Source of the DNA: Microbaculum marinum
GTDB taxonomy: Bacteria; Pseudomonadota; Alphaproteobacteria; Rhizobiales; Tepidamorphaceae
Assembly (NCBI RefSeq): GCF_042646165.1
Contig: NZ_JBHRTC010000004.1
Length of the DNA: 64,000 nucleotides
Direction: 5' to 3' (one strand)
The notes under the pieces: model-generated
The model's input: only the letters and a program-made list of their open reading frames with translations
Database searches by the model: none
What the model was told of the DNA's origin: nothing
Translations under genes and position numbers: made by a program
Shown here: piece by piece, positions 46,948-55,116 of the stretch
Numbering within the stretch: the stretch's first letter is position 1
How the letters are laid out: every line of letters starts with the position of its first letter

Positions 46948-48012
46948 TCATTTGTGGCGTCTCGGCGCCGACAGCCGACCCGCCGCAGCCGAAACGGCAC
47001 GTGCGAGCCCTCCCGGGGCCACGACGAGGAAAAAGACGATGAGGACGCCGAACAGGATCTGGTTGAGCGCGAAGACCGTGATCAGCCCGCCATCGCTCTG
47101 GTTGACGGCCACGAACGGCAGACTGCCCGCGACCTCGCGCATCAGGTGCGGCAGAAAGGTGATGACGACGGCTCCAATCACGCCGCCCGCCACGGAGCCG
47201 ATCCCGCCGACGATGATCATGGCGATGTACTGGATGCCCAGCAGCAGGTTCCATTCGACCGGCGAAACGTACTGGACGTAGGCTCCGTACAGCGCGCCGG
47301 CGACTGCGGCGACCGCCGAAGAGATCGCAAACGCGGCTATCTTCATGTGGGAAACGTCGATGCCGACGAATTCCGCCGTCAGTTCCCGGTCGCGTATTGC
47401 CATCAGGGCACGGCCGGGCCGGGAATTTATGATGTTGAAGACCAGCCAGGCCGAGATCCCGACAATCCCCCATACCAGCCAGAAGTAACACTGGTCGCGC
47501 GTGGCCCCGAACAGGTCGGCAAAATCGATCGGCCCGATGGCCACCGGAACCGAGATTCCGCGGCCTGCCGCGCCGCCTGTAACGGCACTCCAGTTGGAGA
47601 AGATGTGAAGGCCGATGAATACAAGGGCGAAGGTGACCATCACGAGATAGTTGCCGCGCAAGCGCAAGGCGAATGGCCCCACAAGTGCGCCGAGCCCGAA
47701 GCCGACCAGGCCGGCGCCCGGCAGCCAGATCCAGAATGGAAGTCCCCAATCCTGTCCGAACACGCCCGCGGCATAGGCGCCGGCGCCGAGGAAGAAGGGA
47801 TGGCCCAGCGACACCTGGCCGGTGTTGCCGGTCAGCAGGTTCAGGCCGATGGCGCCGATTGCCGCGATGCCTGCGTAGACCGACACCTGAAGCCAGAAGG
47901 AATTGCCGAGCACGAACGGCAGCGCAACGTAGCAGACAGCCAGCAAGACCGGCATCGAGAGGGACGGCATCCGACGTGCCGTCACGGCGGCGGTTTCCGC
48001 GGAACTCATCAT
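46948..48012 (-). CDS. Branched-chain-type ABC transporter permease (LivM)
   Basis: A 354-residue inner-membrane permease with about ten helices. GLNLLTGNTGQVSLGHPFFL is the LivM-type loop, GRALMAIRDRELTAEFVGID the conserved EAA-like loop, and YIAMIIVGGIGSVAGGVIGA the late helix. It pairs with LivH to carry the substrate from the binding protein. ATG 48012 overlaps the livH stop (ATGA). Confidence 0.93.
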   Translation of the reverse strand: MMSSAETAAVTARRMPSLSMPVLLAVCYVALPFVLGNSFWLQVSVYAGIAAIGAIGLNLLTGNTGQVSLGHPFFLGAGAYAAGVFGQDWGLPFWIWLPGAGLVGFGLGALVGPFALRLRGNYLVMVTFALVFIGLHIFSNWSAVTGGAAGRGISVPVAIGPIDFADLFGATRDQCYFWLVWGIVGISAWLVFNIINSRPGRALMAIRDRELTAEFVGIDVSHMKIAAFAISSAVAAVAGALYGAYVQYVSPVEWNLLLGIQYIAMIIVGGIGSVAGGVIGAVVITFLPHLMREVAGSLPFVAVNQSDGGLITVFALNQILFGVLIVFFLVVAPGGLARAVSAAAGRLSAPRRHK

Positions 48013-48905
48013 ACTCTCCCGCTCTGGCGCTGTCCGAAGAGGCCCTGCGGCCGGAACATGAGGAAGCCCACCAGCAGGAAGTACGGCATCACCAGATGGA
48101 GGTTCTTGCCCAGCCACGGAGCCAGCGTGGGCGCCCAGGCGGCGGTGAGCACCTCGGCAATGCCGATCAGGATGCCGCCGACCACGGCGCCGAGCGGGCT
48201 GGACAGTCCGCCGAGAATCACCGCGGGAATGGCTCTCAGCGCAACATGCGACAGTTCCGGGGAAACGAGGCGCGACCCGCCCCCAAGCATGACGCCGGCC
48301 AGACAGGCAAGCATGCCGGCCACGAACCAGGCCGTGGCGTGCACGAGACGCGGCTCGATGCCCTGCGCGATAGCGGCCTCGGGATCCGAGGCTGTGGCCC
48401 GCATCGCCAGGCCCATTCGGGTCCTGAAGAAGAACACCGCAAGGACCGCGACCGAACCTGCAGCGAACGCCAGGGTCCAAAGGTCGATCGTGAACACCTG
48501 CACGCTGGCGATGCTGACCATGGCCAGGCCGAACGGGTCGTTCATGTTCAGAAAATCGTAGCCGAACAACGTGATCGGCACCTGCTCCAGGACGATCAGC
48601 ACCGCCCAGGTTGCCATGATCACCGTGAACGCAGGATGCGTGAGCAGCTTGTCGAAGATGGTGCGCTGCAGTCCGGCGGCGACGAGGCCGGTCGCCAGCA
48701 TCGCCATCGGCAGGGCAATCCAGAACGTCGTCCCCAACCCGTTTATGAAGTACTGGGCCAGATATGCACCCAGCATGAGAAGGCCGCCCTGGGCAAAGTT
48801 CAGGATGCCGGTCGCCTTGTAGACCATCACGAATCCCAAGGCGATGAGCGCGTAGACCGAACCGAGCGACAGACCTGCGAAGATCAGCTTGGTGAAATCG
48901 ATCAT
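48009..48905 (-). CDS. Branched-chain-type ABC transporter permease (LivH)
   Basis: A 298-residue permease with about eight helices. SLGSVYALIALGFVMVYKAT, ILNFAQGGLLMLGAYLAQYF and MGLAMRATASDPEAA are the LivH hallmarks; it ends in FLMFRPQGLFG. ATG 48905 overlaps the preceding ATPase gene's stop (ATGA). Confidence 0.94.
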   Translation of the reverse strand: MIDFTKLIFAGLSLGSVYALIALGFVMVYKATGILNFAQGGLLMLGAYLAQYFINGLGTTFWIALPMAMLATGLVAAGLQRTIFDKLLTHPAFTVIMATWAVLIVLEQVPITLFGYDFLNMNDPFGLAMVSIASVQVFTIDLWTLAFAAGSVAVLAVFFFRTRMGLAMRATASDPEAAIAQGIEPRLVHATAWFVAGMLACLAGVMLGGGSRLVSPELSHVALRAIPAVILGGLSSPLGAVVGGILIGIAEVLTAAWAPTLAPWLGKNLHLVMPYFLLVGFLMFRPQGLFGQRQSGRV

Positions 48906-49675
48906 GCCGGCACCTCCGTTCCCAGATAGGCGGCTATGACCTTCGGGTCCTTCTGGACATCCTCGGGCCGACCAAGCGCGATGGGACATCCGTACTCGAG
49001 CACAAGCACCCGATCGGCGAGGCTCATCAAAAATCCCATGTCGTGTTCGACCAGCAGGATGGTCGTCTTGAACCGGCGCCGGATGATCCGGATGATCTCG
49101 GCCATCCGGGCGGTTTCCTCACGGTTCAGTCCGGCGACCGGTTCATCGAGCAGCAACAGGTCCGGCTCCATGGCCAGGGCCCGGCCCAACTCGATCAGCT
49201 TGCGTATCCCGTAGAGCAACATCGCCGACGGCGTGCCGAGGTAGGGATCCAGGCCGAGCAGGTCGACGATCTCCGCCACCTTACCCCGATTGTTCGCCTC
49301 CTCCCTGCGAACGGCCGGAAACTGAAGAGCCGCGCCGAGAAAACCGCATTGCATTGCGCTGTGCCGGCCAAGAAGCACATTCTCGGCCGCGTCGAGCTTG
49401 TCGAACAGTCCGAGGTTCTGGAAGGTCCGCGCTATTCCCATGCCGGCGAGGTCACGGCGTCTTACGCCGAGCAGCGAACCGCCCTTGAAATCGATCGTCC
49501 CCCTGTCCGGCCGGTAGGCCGCCGTCAGGCAGTTGAACAGCGTCGTCTTGCCGGCTCCGTTCGGTCCGATGACCGCGAACAGGGACGCCTCCTCGACGTC
49601 GAAACTCACCTGATCGAGCGCTCTCACGCCGCCGAAGCTGATTCCGACGTCGCGAACCTGCAGCAGGGCGCTCAT
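48902..49675 (-). CDS. ABC transporter ATP-binding protein (LivG)
   Basis: A 257-residue ATPase. Walker A IGPNGAGKTTLFN, the LivG-type GIARTFQN, a signature region reading YGIRKLIELGRALA (LivG variants often lack a clean LSGGQ), Walker B LLLLDEPVAGL and the switch His in LLVEHDMGF. It powers uptake with LivF. Overlaps LivF's stop (ATGA). Confidence 0.94.
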   Translation of the reverse strand: MSALLQVRDVGISFGGVRALDQVSFDVEEASLFAVIGPNGAGKTTLFNCLTAAYRPDRGTIDFKGGSLLGVRRRDLAGMGIARTFQNLGLFDKLDAAENVLLGRHSAMQCGFLGAALQFPAVRREEANNRGKVAEIVDLLGLDPYLGTPSAMLLYGIRKLIELGRALAMEPDLLLLDEPVAGLNREETARMAEIIRIIRRRFKTTILLVEHDMGFLMSLADRVLVLEYGCPIALGRPEDVQKDPKVIAAYLGTEVPA

Positions 49676-50412
49676 GCGGCCGCTCCCACGCCCTGGCCCA
49701 GATAGGCTTCACGGACCTTGGGGTCGTCCTTGAGATCCCGGCTGGCGCCGGTAATGGCCACCCGGCCGGTCTCGAGGATGCACGCCGACGATGACAGCGC
49801 CAGCGCGAGAGTTGCGTTCTGCTCTACGAGAAGCACGGACGCTCCCCGCTCGTTTATCTGGTTCAATGCCCCTGCGATCTGCTGAATCACCATCGGGGCG
49901 AGACCGAGCGACGGTTCGTCAAGCAGTAAGAGGCGGGGGTCGCTCATCAGCGCACGGCCGACGGCGACCATCTGCTGCTGGCCGCCGGAGAGCAGGCCTG
50001 CCATGTCCTGACGCCGGCCGACGAGGTCGGGAAACAGCGCATAGACCTCGTCGAGACCGGATCCCAGGCCGGTGCGCGGGCGGGTAAACCCGCCGCACAG
50101 GAGATTCTCCTCCACACTCAGGTCCGGGAACACCCGCCGACCTTCCATGACCTGGGCGATACCGGCCCGGACCCGCGTTGCAGTCCGCCCGGTCAGGGGC
50201 CGTCCGTCATATTCGATCGACCCGCCGACCTCGCCCCCGCCATGGTGGGACAGCAGCCCCGAGATGGCGCGGAGCGCGGTCGTCTTGCCGGCACCATTCG
50301 GACCGAGAAGGGCGACGATGGCGTTTTCGGGAACTTCGAAGGAGACGCCATCGAGAGCCAGGGAGGCTCCTCGATACCGCACCGACAGATTGTTGAGCGA
50401 CAGCAGAGCCAC
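49672..50412 (-). CDS. ABC transporter ATP-binding protein (LivF)
   Basis: A 246-residue ATPase. Walker A LLGPNGAGKTTALRA, VMEGRRVFPDLSVEENL typical of LivF, signature LSGGQQQMVAVGRAL, Walker B LLLLDEPSLGLAP, and the switch His replaced by Gln in LLVEQNA, as in most LivF. The start is GTG at 50412, four bases past the TAG of the aldehyde dehydrogenase scrap at 50417-50626; its own ribosome site is poor (AGGG), so it is probably coupled to that frame. Confidence 0.92.
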   Translation of the reverse strand: MALLSLNNLSVRYRGASLALDGVSFEVPENAIVALLGPNGAGKTTALRAISGLLSHHGGGEVGGSIEYDGRPLTGRTATRVRAGIAQVMEGRRVFPDLSVEENLLCGGFTRPRTGLGSGLDEVYALFPDLVGRRQDMAGLLSGGQQQMVAVGRALMSDPRLLLLDEPSLGLAPMVIQQIAGALNQINERGASVLLVEQNATLALALSSSACILETGRVAITGASRDLKDDPKVREAYLGQGVGAAA

Positions 50413-50416
50413 GGCC

Positions 50417-50626
50417 CTATCCGATCGTGAACGGGTCGCGCGTGGCGCCGGAGAGTTCGATCCAGACGGTTTTGGTTTCGAGAGGCTCCTCGATCGCCTC
50501 GCGGCCGTTCTCGCAGCCGAGTCCCGACGGGCCGAATCCGCCCAACGCCGGTGCCGCCGCGTGGCGCCAGGCACCGCCACCGAACATTTGCCCCCGCTCA
50601 GGGACCGCACCGAAATCGGCCTGCAT
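50417..50626 (-). pseudogene. Truncated aldehyde dehydrogenase (C-terminal 50 residues) heading the operon
   Basis: A 69-codon frame with a strong ribosome site (GGGAGGAACG-ATG). After about 18 unrelated residues it reads GGFGPSGLGCENGREAIEEP followed by LETKTVWIEL and ends RDPFTIG, the C-terminus of an aldehyde dehydrogenase; the intact ALDH at 53049-54530 ends in the same pattern (GGMKHSGIGRESG ... EKKSVWIS). The catalytic and NAD-binding parts are gone. It is the first cistron of the long operon, so it may persist because it supplies the initiation region for livF. Confidence 0.7.
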
Positions 50627-50641
50627 CGTTCCTCCCGATGA

Positions 50642-50658
50642 ATTCTACTGAGTAGAAT
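50642..50658. promoter_or_regulatory. Perfect 17-bp palindrome, candidate operator of the 17-gene operon
   Basis: ATTCTACT-G-AGTAGAAT is a perfect inverted repeat (8-bp arms, 1-bp centre). It lies between the promoter at 50672-50700 and the ribosome site of the first frame, where a bound repressor would block transcription. IclR-family operators have this form and size; the operon contains two IclR genes. Confidence 0.7.
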
Positions 50659-50671
50659 CTACTTTTGTTAA

Positions 50672-50700
50672 ATGAAAATATTTATGCTGCCGAATGTCAA
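50672..50700 (-). promoter_or_regulatory. Candidate promoter of the 17-gene operon
   Basis: On the minus strand a perfect TTGACA (50700-50695), then 17 bp, then TTTCAT (50677-50672). It is just upstream of the palindrome 50642-50658. The 334-bp stretch 50659-50992 between this operon and tctA contains no other gene I can support. Confidence 0.55.
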
Positions 50701-50992
50701 CCCCACAAATCGGAAATCGACATGAACCTGGCGGCGCCCGGGCCATCTGGCGGGTCGGCGGTTCGCACGGCCCGTCAAGGCCAGGAGGTCATCGATGTCA
50801 GCAGAAGAGAGGGACGGCAGCCGCCGGGGCCCTGCAGCAGCAATGCCGCGATTGGTGCTCCGGCACCCGGAAGAGTGCCTCGCATCGGCCAATCAGCGGC
50901 CGCAGCATAGCGGCAGGAGAAGGGTCGCCACGCGTTCCCGCGCGGCACTCATGGCGCGCCGCGTCGCCCGATGGTTCAGATCCCTTCGAGGA

Positions 50993-52525
50993 TCAGTCCG
51001 GACTGCCGGAGACCTCGACGGTCCTTGCCCGGTGCGCCCGGTGGGATCGGTACGACATCCAGGCGCTCCACGCCAGGAGCGCAACGGTTATCAGCACGAA
51101 CGCCATGCTGATCGGCCGCTCGACGAAGGTCGTGAGGTCACCCCGGGAGATCAAGAGAGCCCGCCGGAAATTTTCCTCCATCATCGGCCCGAGCACGAAC
51201 CCGAGCAGCAATGGCGCAGGCGGAAAATCCAGGATCCGCATGCCGTAGCCGAGTATGCCGAACACAACCACCGTCATCACGTCGAACGTGCTGTTGTTGA
51301 CGGTGAAGACGCCGACGCAGATAAACATCAGGATCGACGGATAGAGGATGGGGAACGGGATCTGAAGCACGCGGACCCAGACGCCGATCAGCGGAATGTT
51401 CAGCAGGAGCAGCATGAGATTGCCGATCCAGAAACTCATGATCACGCCCCAGAACAGATCCGGATGCTCCAGCATCAGCGTCGGACCGGGCGCCATTCCG
51501 TGAATGATCAGGACGCCCAGCATCAGCGCCATCGTCGCGCTGCCGGGGATGCCGAGCGTGAGGGTCGGAATGAATGCGGTCTGGTCGGCCGCGTTGTTCG
51601 CCGATTCCGGACCCATGATGCCTTCGATCGCGCCATTGCCGAAGCGGGACGGATCCCTGGCAATCTTCTTTTCCGCTGCGTAGGACATGAAGGAGGCGAT
51701 GGAACCGCCGGTCCCGGGAAGGGCGCCGAAGAACGAACCGATCATCGTCCCGCGCAACAGCGGAAACACACTGCGGCGAACGTCGTCGCGTGTTGGAAGC
51801 ATCGACCTCAGGTTGATGCTCTTGTCGACCTCGGTGATGCCGGCCCGCCTGATGCTCGCGATGACCTCGGCGACGCCGAAGAGGCCCATGGCCAGAGCAA
51901 CGAGATTGATCCCCTCGATCAGCTCGAAAGCCCCGTATGTGAACCGCGACGTGCCCGAATAGATGTCGATCCCGACCAGCCCGAACAGGATGCCCAGCAC
52001 CACCATCGCCACGCTCTTGACTGGCGACCCCGATGAAATGACGGAGGCGGCGATCAATCCCACCAGCATGAGCGAGAAATACTCCGCCGGGCCGAACTTC
52101 AGTGCGACTTCGCTGATCACCGGCGCAAACAGCATCGTGATGACGACGCCGAGCGAGCCGCCGACGAAGGATGCCACCGTCGTCATGAGAAGGGCGACGG
52201 CCGCGCGTCCCTGCTGGGCCATCGGGTAGCCGTCCAGACATGTCACGGCGGTGGCCGGCGTGCCGGGGAGATTGAGCAGGATCGAGGCGGTGGAGCCGCC
52301 ATATGTCGATCCGTAGTAGATGCCTCCGAGCATGATCAAAGCGGAGGTCGGATCGAGCATGAAGGTAATCGGAAACAGCATCGAAATCGCGGCAAGGGCC
52401 CCGATGCCGGGGATCACGCCAACGAACGTTCCGAGCAGCACCCCGGCGAAACACCAGAATATGTTGACCGCCGAAACGGCAGTCGAGAAACCGAGCGAGA
52501 TGTTGTCGAGAAGCGAGTCGTACAC
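50993..52525 (-). CDS. tctA: Tripartite tricarboxylate transporter large membrane subunit TctA
   Basis: A 510-residue membrane protein, about twelve helices. GTFVGVIPGIGALAAISMLF and STASILLNLPGTPATAVTCL are the paired Gly-rich motifs of TctA; FFGALPGTGGSIASFMSYAA and TLTLGIPGSATMALML repeat them in the second half. It carries organic acids (citrate-like or aromatic acids) with TctB and a TctC binding protein. GTG start at 52525, three bases after the TctB stop. Its TctC partner is at 56247-57209, not adjacent. Confidence 0.95.
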   Translation of the reverse strand: MYDSLLDNISLGFSTAVSAVNIFWCFAGVLLGTFVGVIPGIGALAAISMLFPITFMLDPTSALIMLGGIYYGSTYGGSTASILLNLPGTPATAVTCLDGYPMAQQGRAAVALLMTTVASFVGGSLGVVITMLFAPVISEVALKFGPAEYFSLMLVGLIAASVISSGSPVKSVAMVVLGILFGLVGIDIYSGTSRFTYGAFELIEGINLVALAMGLFGVAEVIASIRRAGITEVDKSINLRSMLPTRDDVRRSVFPLLRGTMIGSFFGALPGTGGSIASFMSYAAEKKIARDPSRFGNGAIEGIMGPESANNAADQTAFIPTLTLGIPGSATMALMLGVLIIHGMAPGPTLMLEHPDLFWGVIMSFWIGNLMLLLLNIPLIGVWVRVLQIPFPILYPSILMFICVGVFTVNNSTFDVMTVVVFGILGYGMRILDFPPAPLLLGFVLGPMMEENFRRALLISRGDLTTFVERPISMAFVLITVALLAWSAWMSYRSHRAHRARTVEVSGSPD

Positions 52526-52529
52526 GGGG

Positions 52530-52973
52530 TCACCAGGGCCAGTTCAGGATTGGGATTTGTACACCCAGCGCCACAACGAAGATGAGCGTGGCACCAAGGC
52601 ACAGCCCCGCGGCGACGCACAACCTACCGAGCAGCGTCATTGAATCGTCGGATAGATAGGCAACGAATGTCAGCCCGAAGATCGCCGGGATCAGTCCAAA
52701 CGGGCGCAACAGGATCGCGAAGGTCGCCACAGAGGCGCTGACCGCGAGAAACGCGCGCAGATCGCCCGACGGCCAGGCGCCGGCCCGCAGGAACGCCGGG
52801 ACCATGATCCCGAGTCCCAGGAAAACTAGGATTATCCCCATCGAGGCTGGAGCGAATCCGGGACCCATGTTGGACAGCGAGCCGATCCGAAGCAGCACAA
52901 ACGAATAGATTGCCGCGTACAGGCCTATCAGTATTAATGACAGGCCACCCAGTATATCCCGATAGTCACGCAT
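52530..52973 (-). CDS. tctB: Tripartite tricarboxylate transporter small membrane subunit TctB
   Basis: A 147-residue membrane protein with four hydrophobic helices in the TctB layout: first helix in GLSLILIGLYAAIYSFVLLR, then SNMGPGFAPASMGIILVFLG and two more. Works with TctA. ATG 52973; the stop abuts tctA. Confidence 0.88.
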   Translation of the reverse strand: MRDYRDILGGLSLILIGLYAAIYSFVLLRIGSLSNMGPGFAPASMGIILVFLGLGIMVPAFLRAGAWPSGDLRAFLAVSASVATFAILLRPFGLIPAIFGLTFVAYLSDDSMTLLGRLCVAAGLCLGATLIFVVALGVQIPILNWPW

Positions 52974-53048
52974 GAATGTCTCCCCCCATTACATTGCGTC
53001 CGCCCAGCGGGCCACGATGGCAAGGCCTTATCGTTCGGTGACCGGCAT

Positions 53049-54530
53049 CTAGCGGATAACGAAGGGATTCGCAGGCGCATCCCTGGCCGTCGAGATCCAG
53101 ACACTCTTCTTTTCAAGGTACTCGGAGACTGCGTCGATGCCACTCTCGCGACCAATGCCGGAATGCTTCATTCCGCCGAACGGCATCATGTAGCTGACGG
53201 CTCGGTAGGTGTTCACCCAGACGGTACCGGCCCGGAGCAGCTTCGGCAGACGCAGGATCCTGCGGAAATCCTGGGTCCACACGCCTGCCGCCAAGCCGTA
53301 GATCGTATCGTTGGCGATCTGTACGGCCTCGTCCTCGGTGTCGAAGCCGATTACCGACAGGACCGGGCCGAAGACCTCCTCGCGCGCTATCCTCATGTCG
53401 TTGGTCACGTCGACGAAGATCGTCGGCTCGACAAACTGACCACCAACGGCGTGCTCTCCCGACGCCGCCTTTCCGCCGAACACGCAACGCGCGCCCTCGG
53501 ATCTGGCGATGTCGATATAGTCGAGAACCTTTCTGTACTGTGCCGGCGTCGTCACCGGGCCGATGTTCGTCTCCAGATTCATCGGATCGCCCAAGGTCGC
53601 CGAGCCTGCGATCTCGACCAGCCGCGACACCACCTCGTCCCTGATCGAGTTCTGGAGGAGCAGACGCGAGCCCGCGATGCACGTCTGTCCGGTCGCCGCG
53701 AAAATTCCCGAGATGGCGCCCGCCACAGCCGCGTCGATATCCGCGTCCTCGAAGATAATGTTGGGCGACTTTCCCCCGAGCTCGAGCGACACCCGTTTCA
53801 GATGCCTGGCCGCCAGTTCATTTATCCTGGCCCCTGTCGCATCGGATCCCGTGAACGTGATCTTGTCGATGCCCGGATGGGAAACGATCGCGCTTCCGGC
53901 TTCCTGACCGAACCCGGTCACGACGTTGAACATGCCGTCAGGGAGCCCGGCTTCCCTGGTGAGCCGTGCAAATTCCAGCGTGCTCGCCGAGGCGAATTCG
54001 GACGGCTTCACGATGACCGCACACCCAGCCGCGATCGCCGCCGCACATTTCCAGGCAACGAAAAGAAGCGGAGAGTTCCACGCGGTCAAGGCACCCACCA
54101 CCCCCACCGGCTCTTGGGTGGTGAAGGCGAACATGTCGGGCTTGTCGATCGGGACGAGCTTTCCCTCGAGCTTGTCCACGAGGCCGGCGTAATACCACCA
54201 CCATTCGGAGTGATACCGGACCTGGGCAAGCATTTCGGCCTTCAGCTTGCCGTTGTCCCGAACCTCGATTTCAGCGAGCCGTTCGGCGTTCTCGGCCACC
54301 AGGTCACCGAGCTTCCGCATCACCTTTCCGCGCGCCGTCGCGGACATGGTGGTCCAGGGGCCCCTCCACATGGCATCGCCCGCGGCCATCACGGCCCGGT
54401 CGACGTCACCCGCGGTCCCCCTGGGAATGCGCGCCCAGGCCTCGCCGCGATAGGGGTCGACGGTTTCGAACCATTCCCCGTTCACCGGGTCGACGCATTC
54501 TCCGCCAATGAAAAGCTGATAGTCTTTCAT
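53049..54530 (-). CDS. Aldehyde dehydrogenase (NAD(P)+)
   Basis: A 493-residue ALDH: NAD-binding TAWNSPLLFVAWKCAAA with the Lys, TFTGSDATGARI, catalytic Glu in LELGGKSPNIIF, nucleophilic Cys in ATGQTCIAGSRLL, and C-terminus ending PFGGMKHSGIGRESG. It oxidises an aldehyde to an acid, perhaps the product of the cluster's dehydrogenases. ATG 54530. A diverged C-terminal fragment of a related gene lies at 50417-50626. Confidence 0.93.
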   Translation of the reverse strand: MKDYQLFIGGECVDPVNGEWFETVDPYRGEAWARIPRGTAGDVDRAVMAAGDAMWRGPWTTMSATARGKVMRKLGDLVAENAERLAEIEVRDNGKLKAEMLAQVRYHSEWWWYYAGLVDKLEGKLVPIDKPDMFAFTTQEPVGVVGALTAWNSPLLFVAWKCAAAIAAGCAVIVKPSEFASASTLEFARLTREAGLPDGMFNVVTGFGQEAGSAIVSHPGIDKITFTGSDATGARINELAARHLKRVSLELGGKSPNIIFEDADIDAAVAGAISGIFAATGQTCIAGSRLLLQNSIRDEVVSRLVEIAGSATLGDPMNLETNIGPVTTPAQYRKVLDYIDIARSEGARCVFGGKAASGEHAVGGQFVEPTIFVDVTNDMRIAREEVFGPVLSVIGFDTEDEAVQIANDTIYGLAAGVWTQDFRRILRLPKLLRAGTVWVNTYRAVSYMMPFGGMKHSGIGRESGIDAVSEYLEKKSVWISTARDAPANPFVIR

Positions 54531-54599
54531 ATGTATATCTCGTCGGATCCGGCCTTGGTGGTCATGACACGCCGGATCTCAGAACAATTCGCTCAATGT

Positions 54600-54620
54600 A
54601 CACGTCGCAGAACGACGTGT
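54600..54620. promoter_or_regulatory. Perfect 8-bp inverted repeat upstream of the ALDH gene
   Basis: ACACGTCG (54600-54607), CAGAA, CGACGTGT (54613-54620). It lies in the 148-bp gap between the CMD-family gene and the ALDH start, 70 bp before the ATG. No T-tract follows on the minus strand, so an operator is more likely than a terminator. Confidence 0.45.
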
Positions 54621-54678
54621 TGTCAGCAGATTGGTTTGCGACATTTCGGTCACGGCGCGATTGTCACATGGTCCGGCG

Positions 54679-55071
54679 TCAGGATCCGTTCTCGTCGCGA
54701 TACGCCTTGACCGACCGTTCCGCCACCCTCATGGCCTCGGCGGCGATCGGCACCCCCGCGTACACCCCGGCCTGAAGAACGACCTCGATGATCTCCTCTT
54801 CGGTTGCGCCGTTGTTCAATGCGCCCTTCGTGTGGACGGCAAATTCCTCCCATCGCGCCATCGCCGCGAGCATCGCCAGGTTCAGAAGGCTCCGCGTCTT
54901 GCGATCGAGGCCGGGACGGGTCCACACATTGGCCCAGCAATGCTCAACGGTAAATTCGCGAAAGGCCTGCTGGAATGCGGACGGGGTCGCCCCGGGTTCG
55001 TTGACATGCTTCGTGCCGAGCACCTCGGCCCTGATCTTCGCGCCGAGTTCCAGTTTTTCGTTATGGTCCAT
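54679..55071 (-). CDS. Carboxymuconolactone decarboxylase (CMD) family protein
   Basis: A 130-residue CMD/AhpD-fold protein. The core is NLAMLAAMARWEEFAVHTKG followed by ALNNGATEEEIIEVVLQAGV and YAGVPIAAEAMRVA, like PcaC. It has no CxxC, so it is not an AhpD-type peroxidase; a decarboxylase or isomerase role is inferred. ATG 55071; the spacing to the upstream dehydrogenase gene is 45 bp. Confidence 0.85.
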   Translation of the reverse strand: MDHNEKLELGAKIRAEVLGTKHVNEPGATPSAFQQAFREFTVEHCWANVWTRPGLDRKTRSLLNLAMLAAMARWEEFAVHTKGALNNGATEEEIIEVVLQAGVYAGVPIAAEAMRVAERSVKAYRDENGS

Positions 55072-55116
55072 GATTCCATTCCCACCGTTGCAAGAGTTTG
55101 TGCCGATCGTGCGCTT

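Noticed and set aside
50659..50992. Possible small gene between the liv operon promoter and tctA
   Set aside because: Frames here are extensions of a long antisense frame over tctA; no ribosome site or motif supports them.
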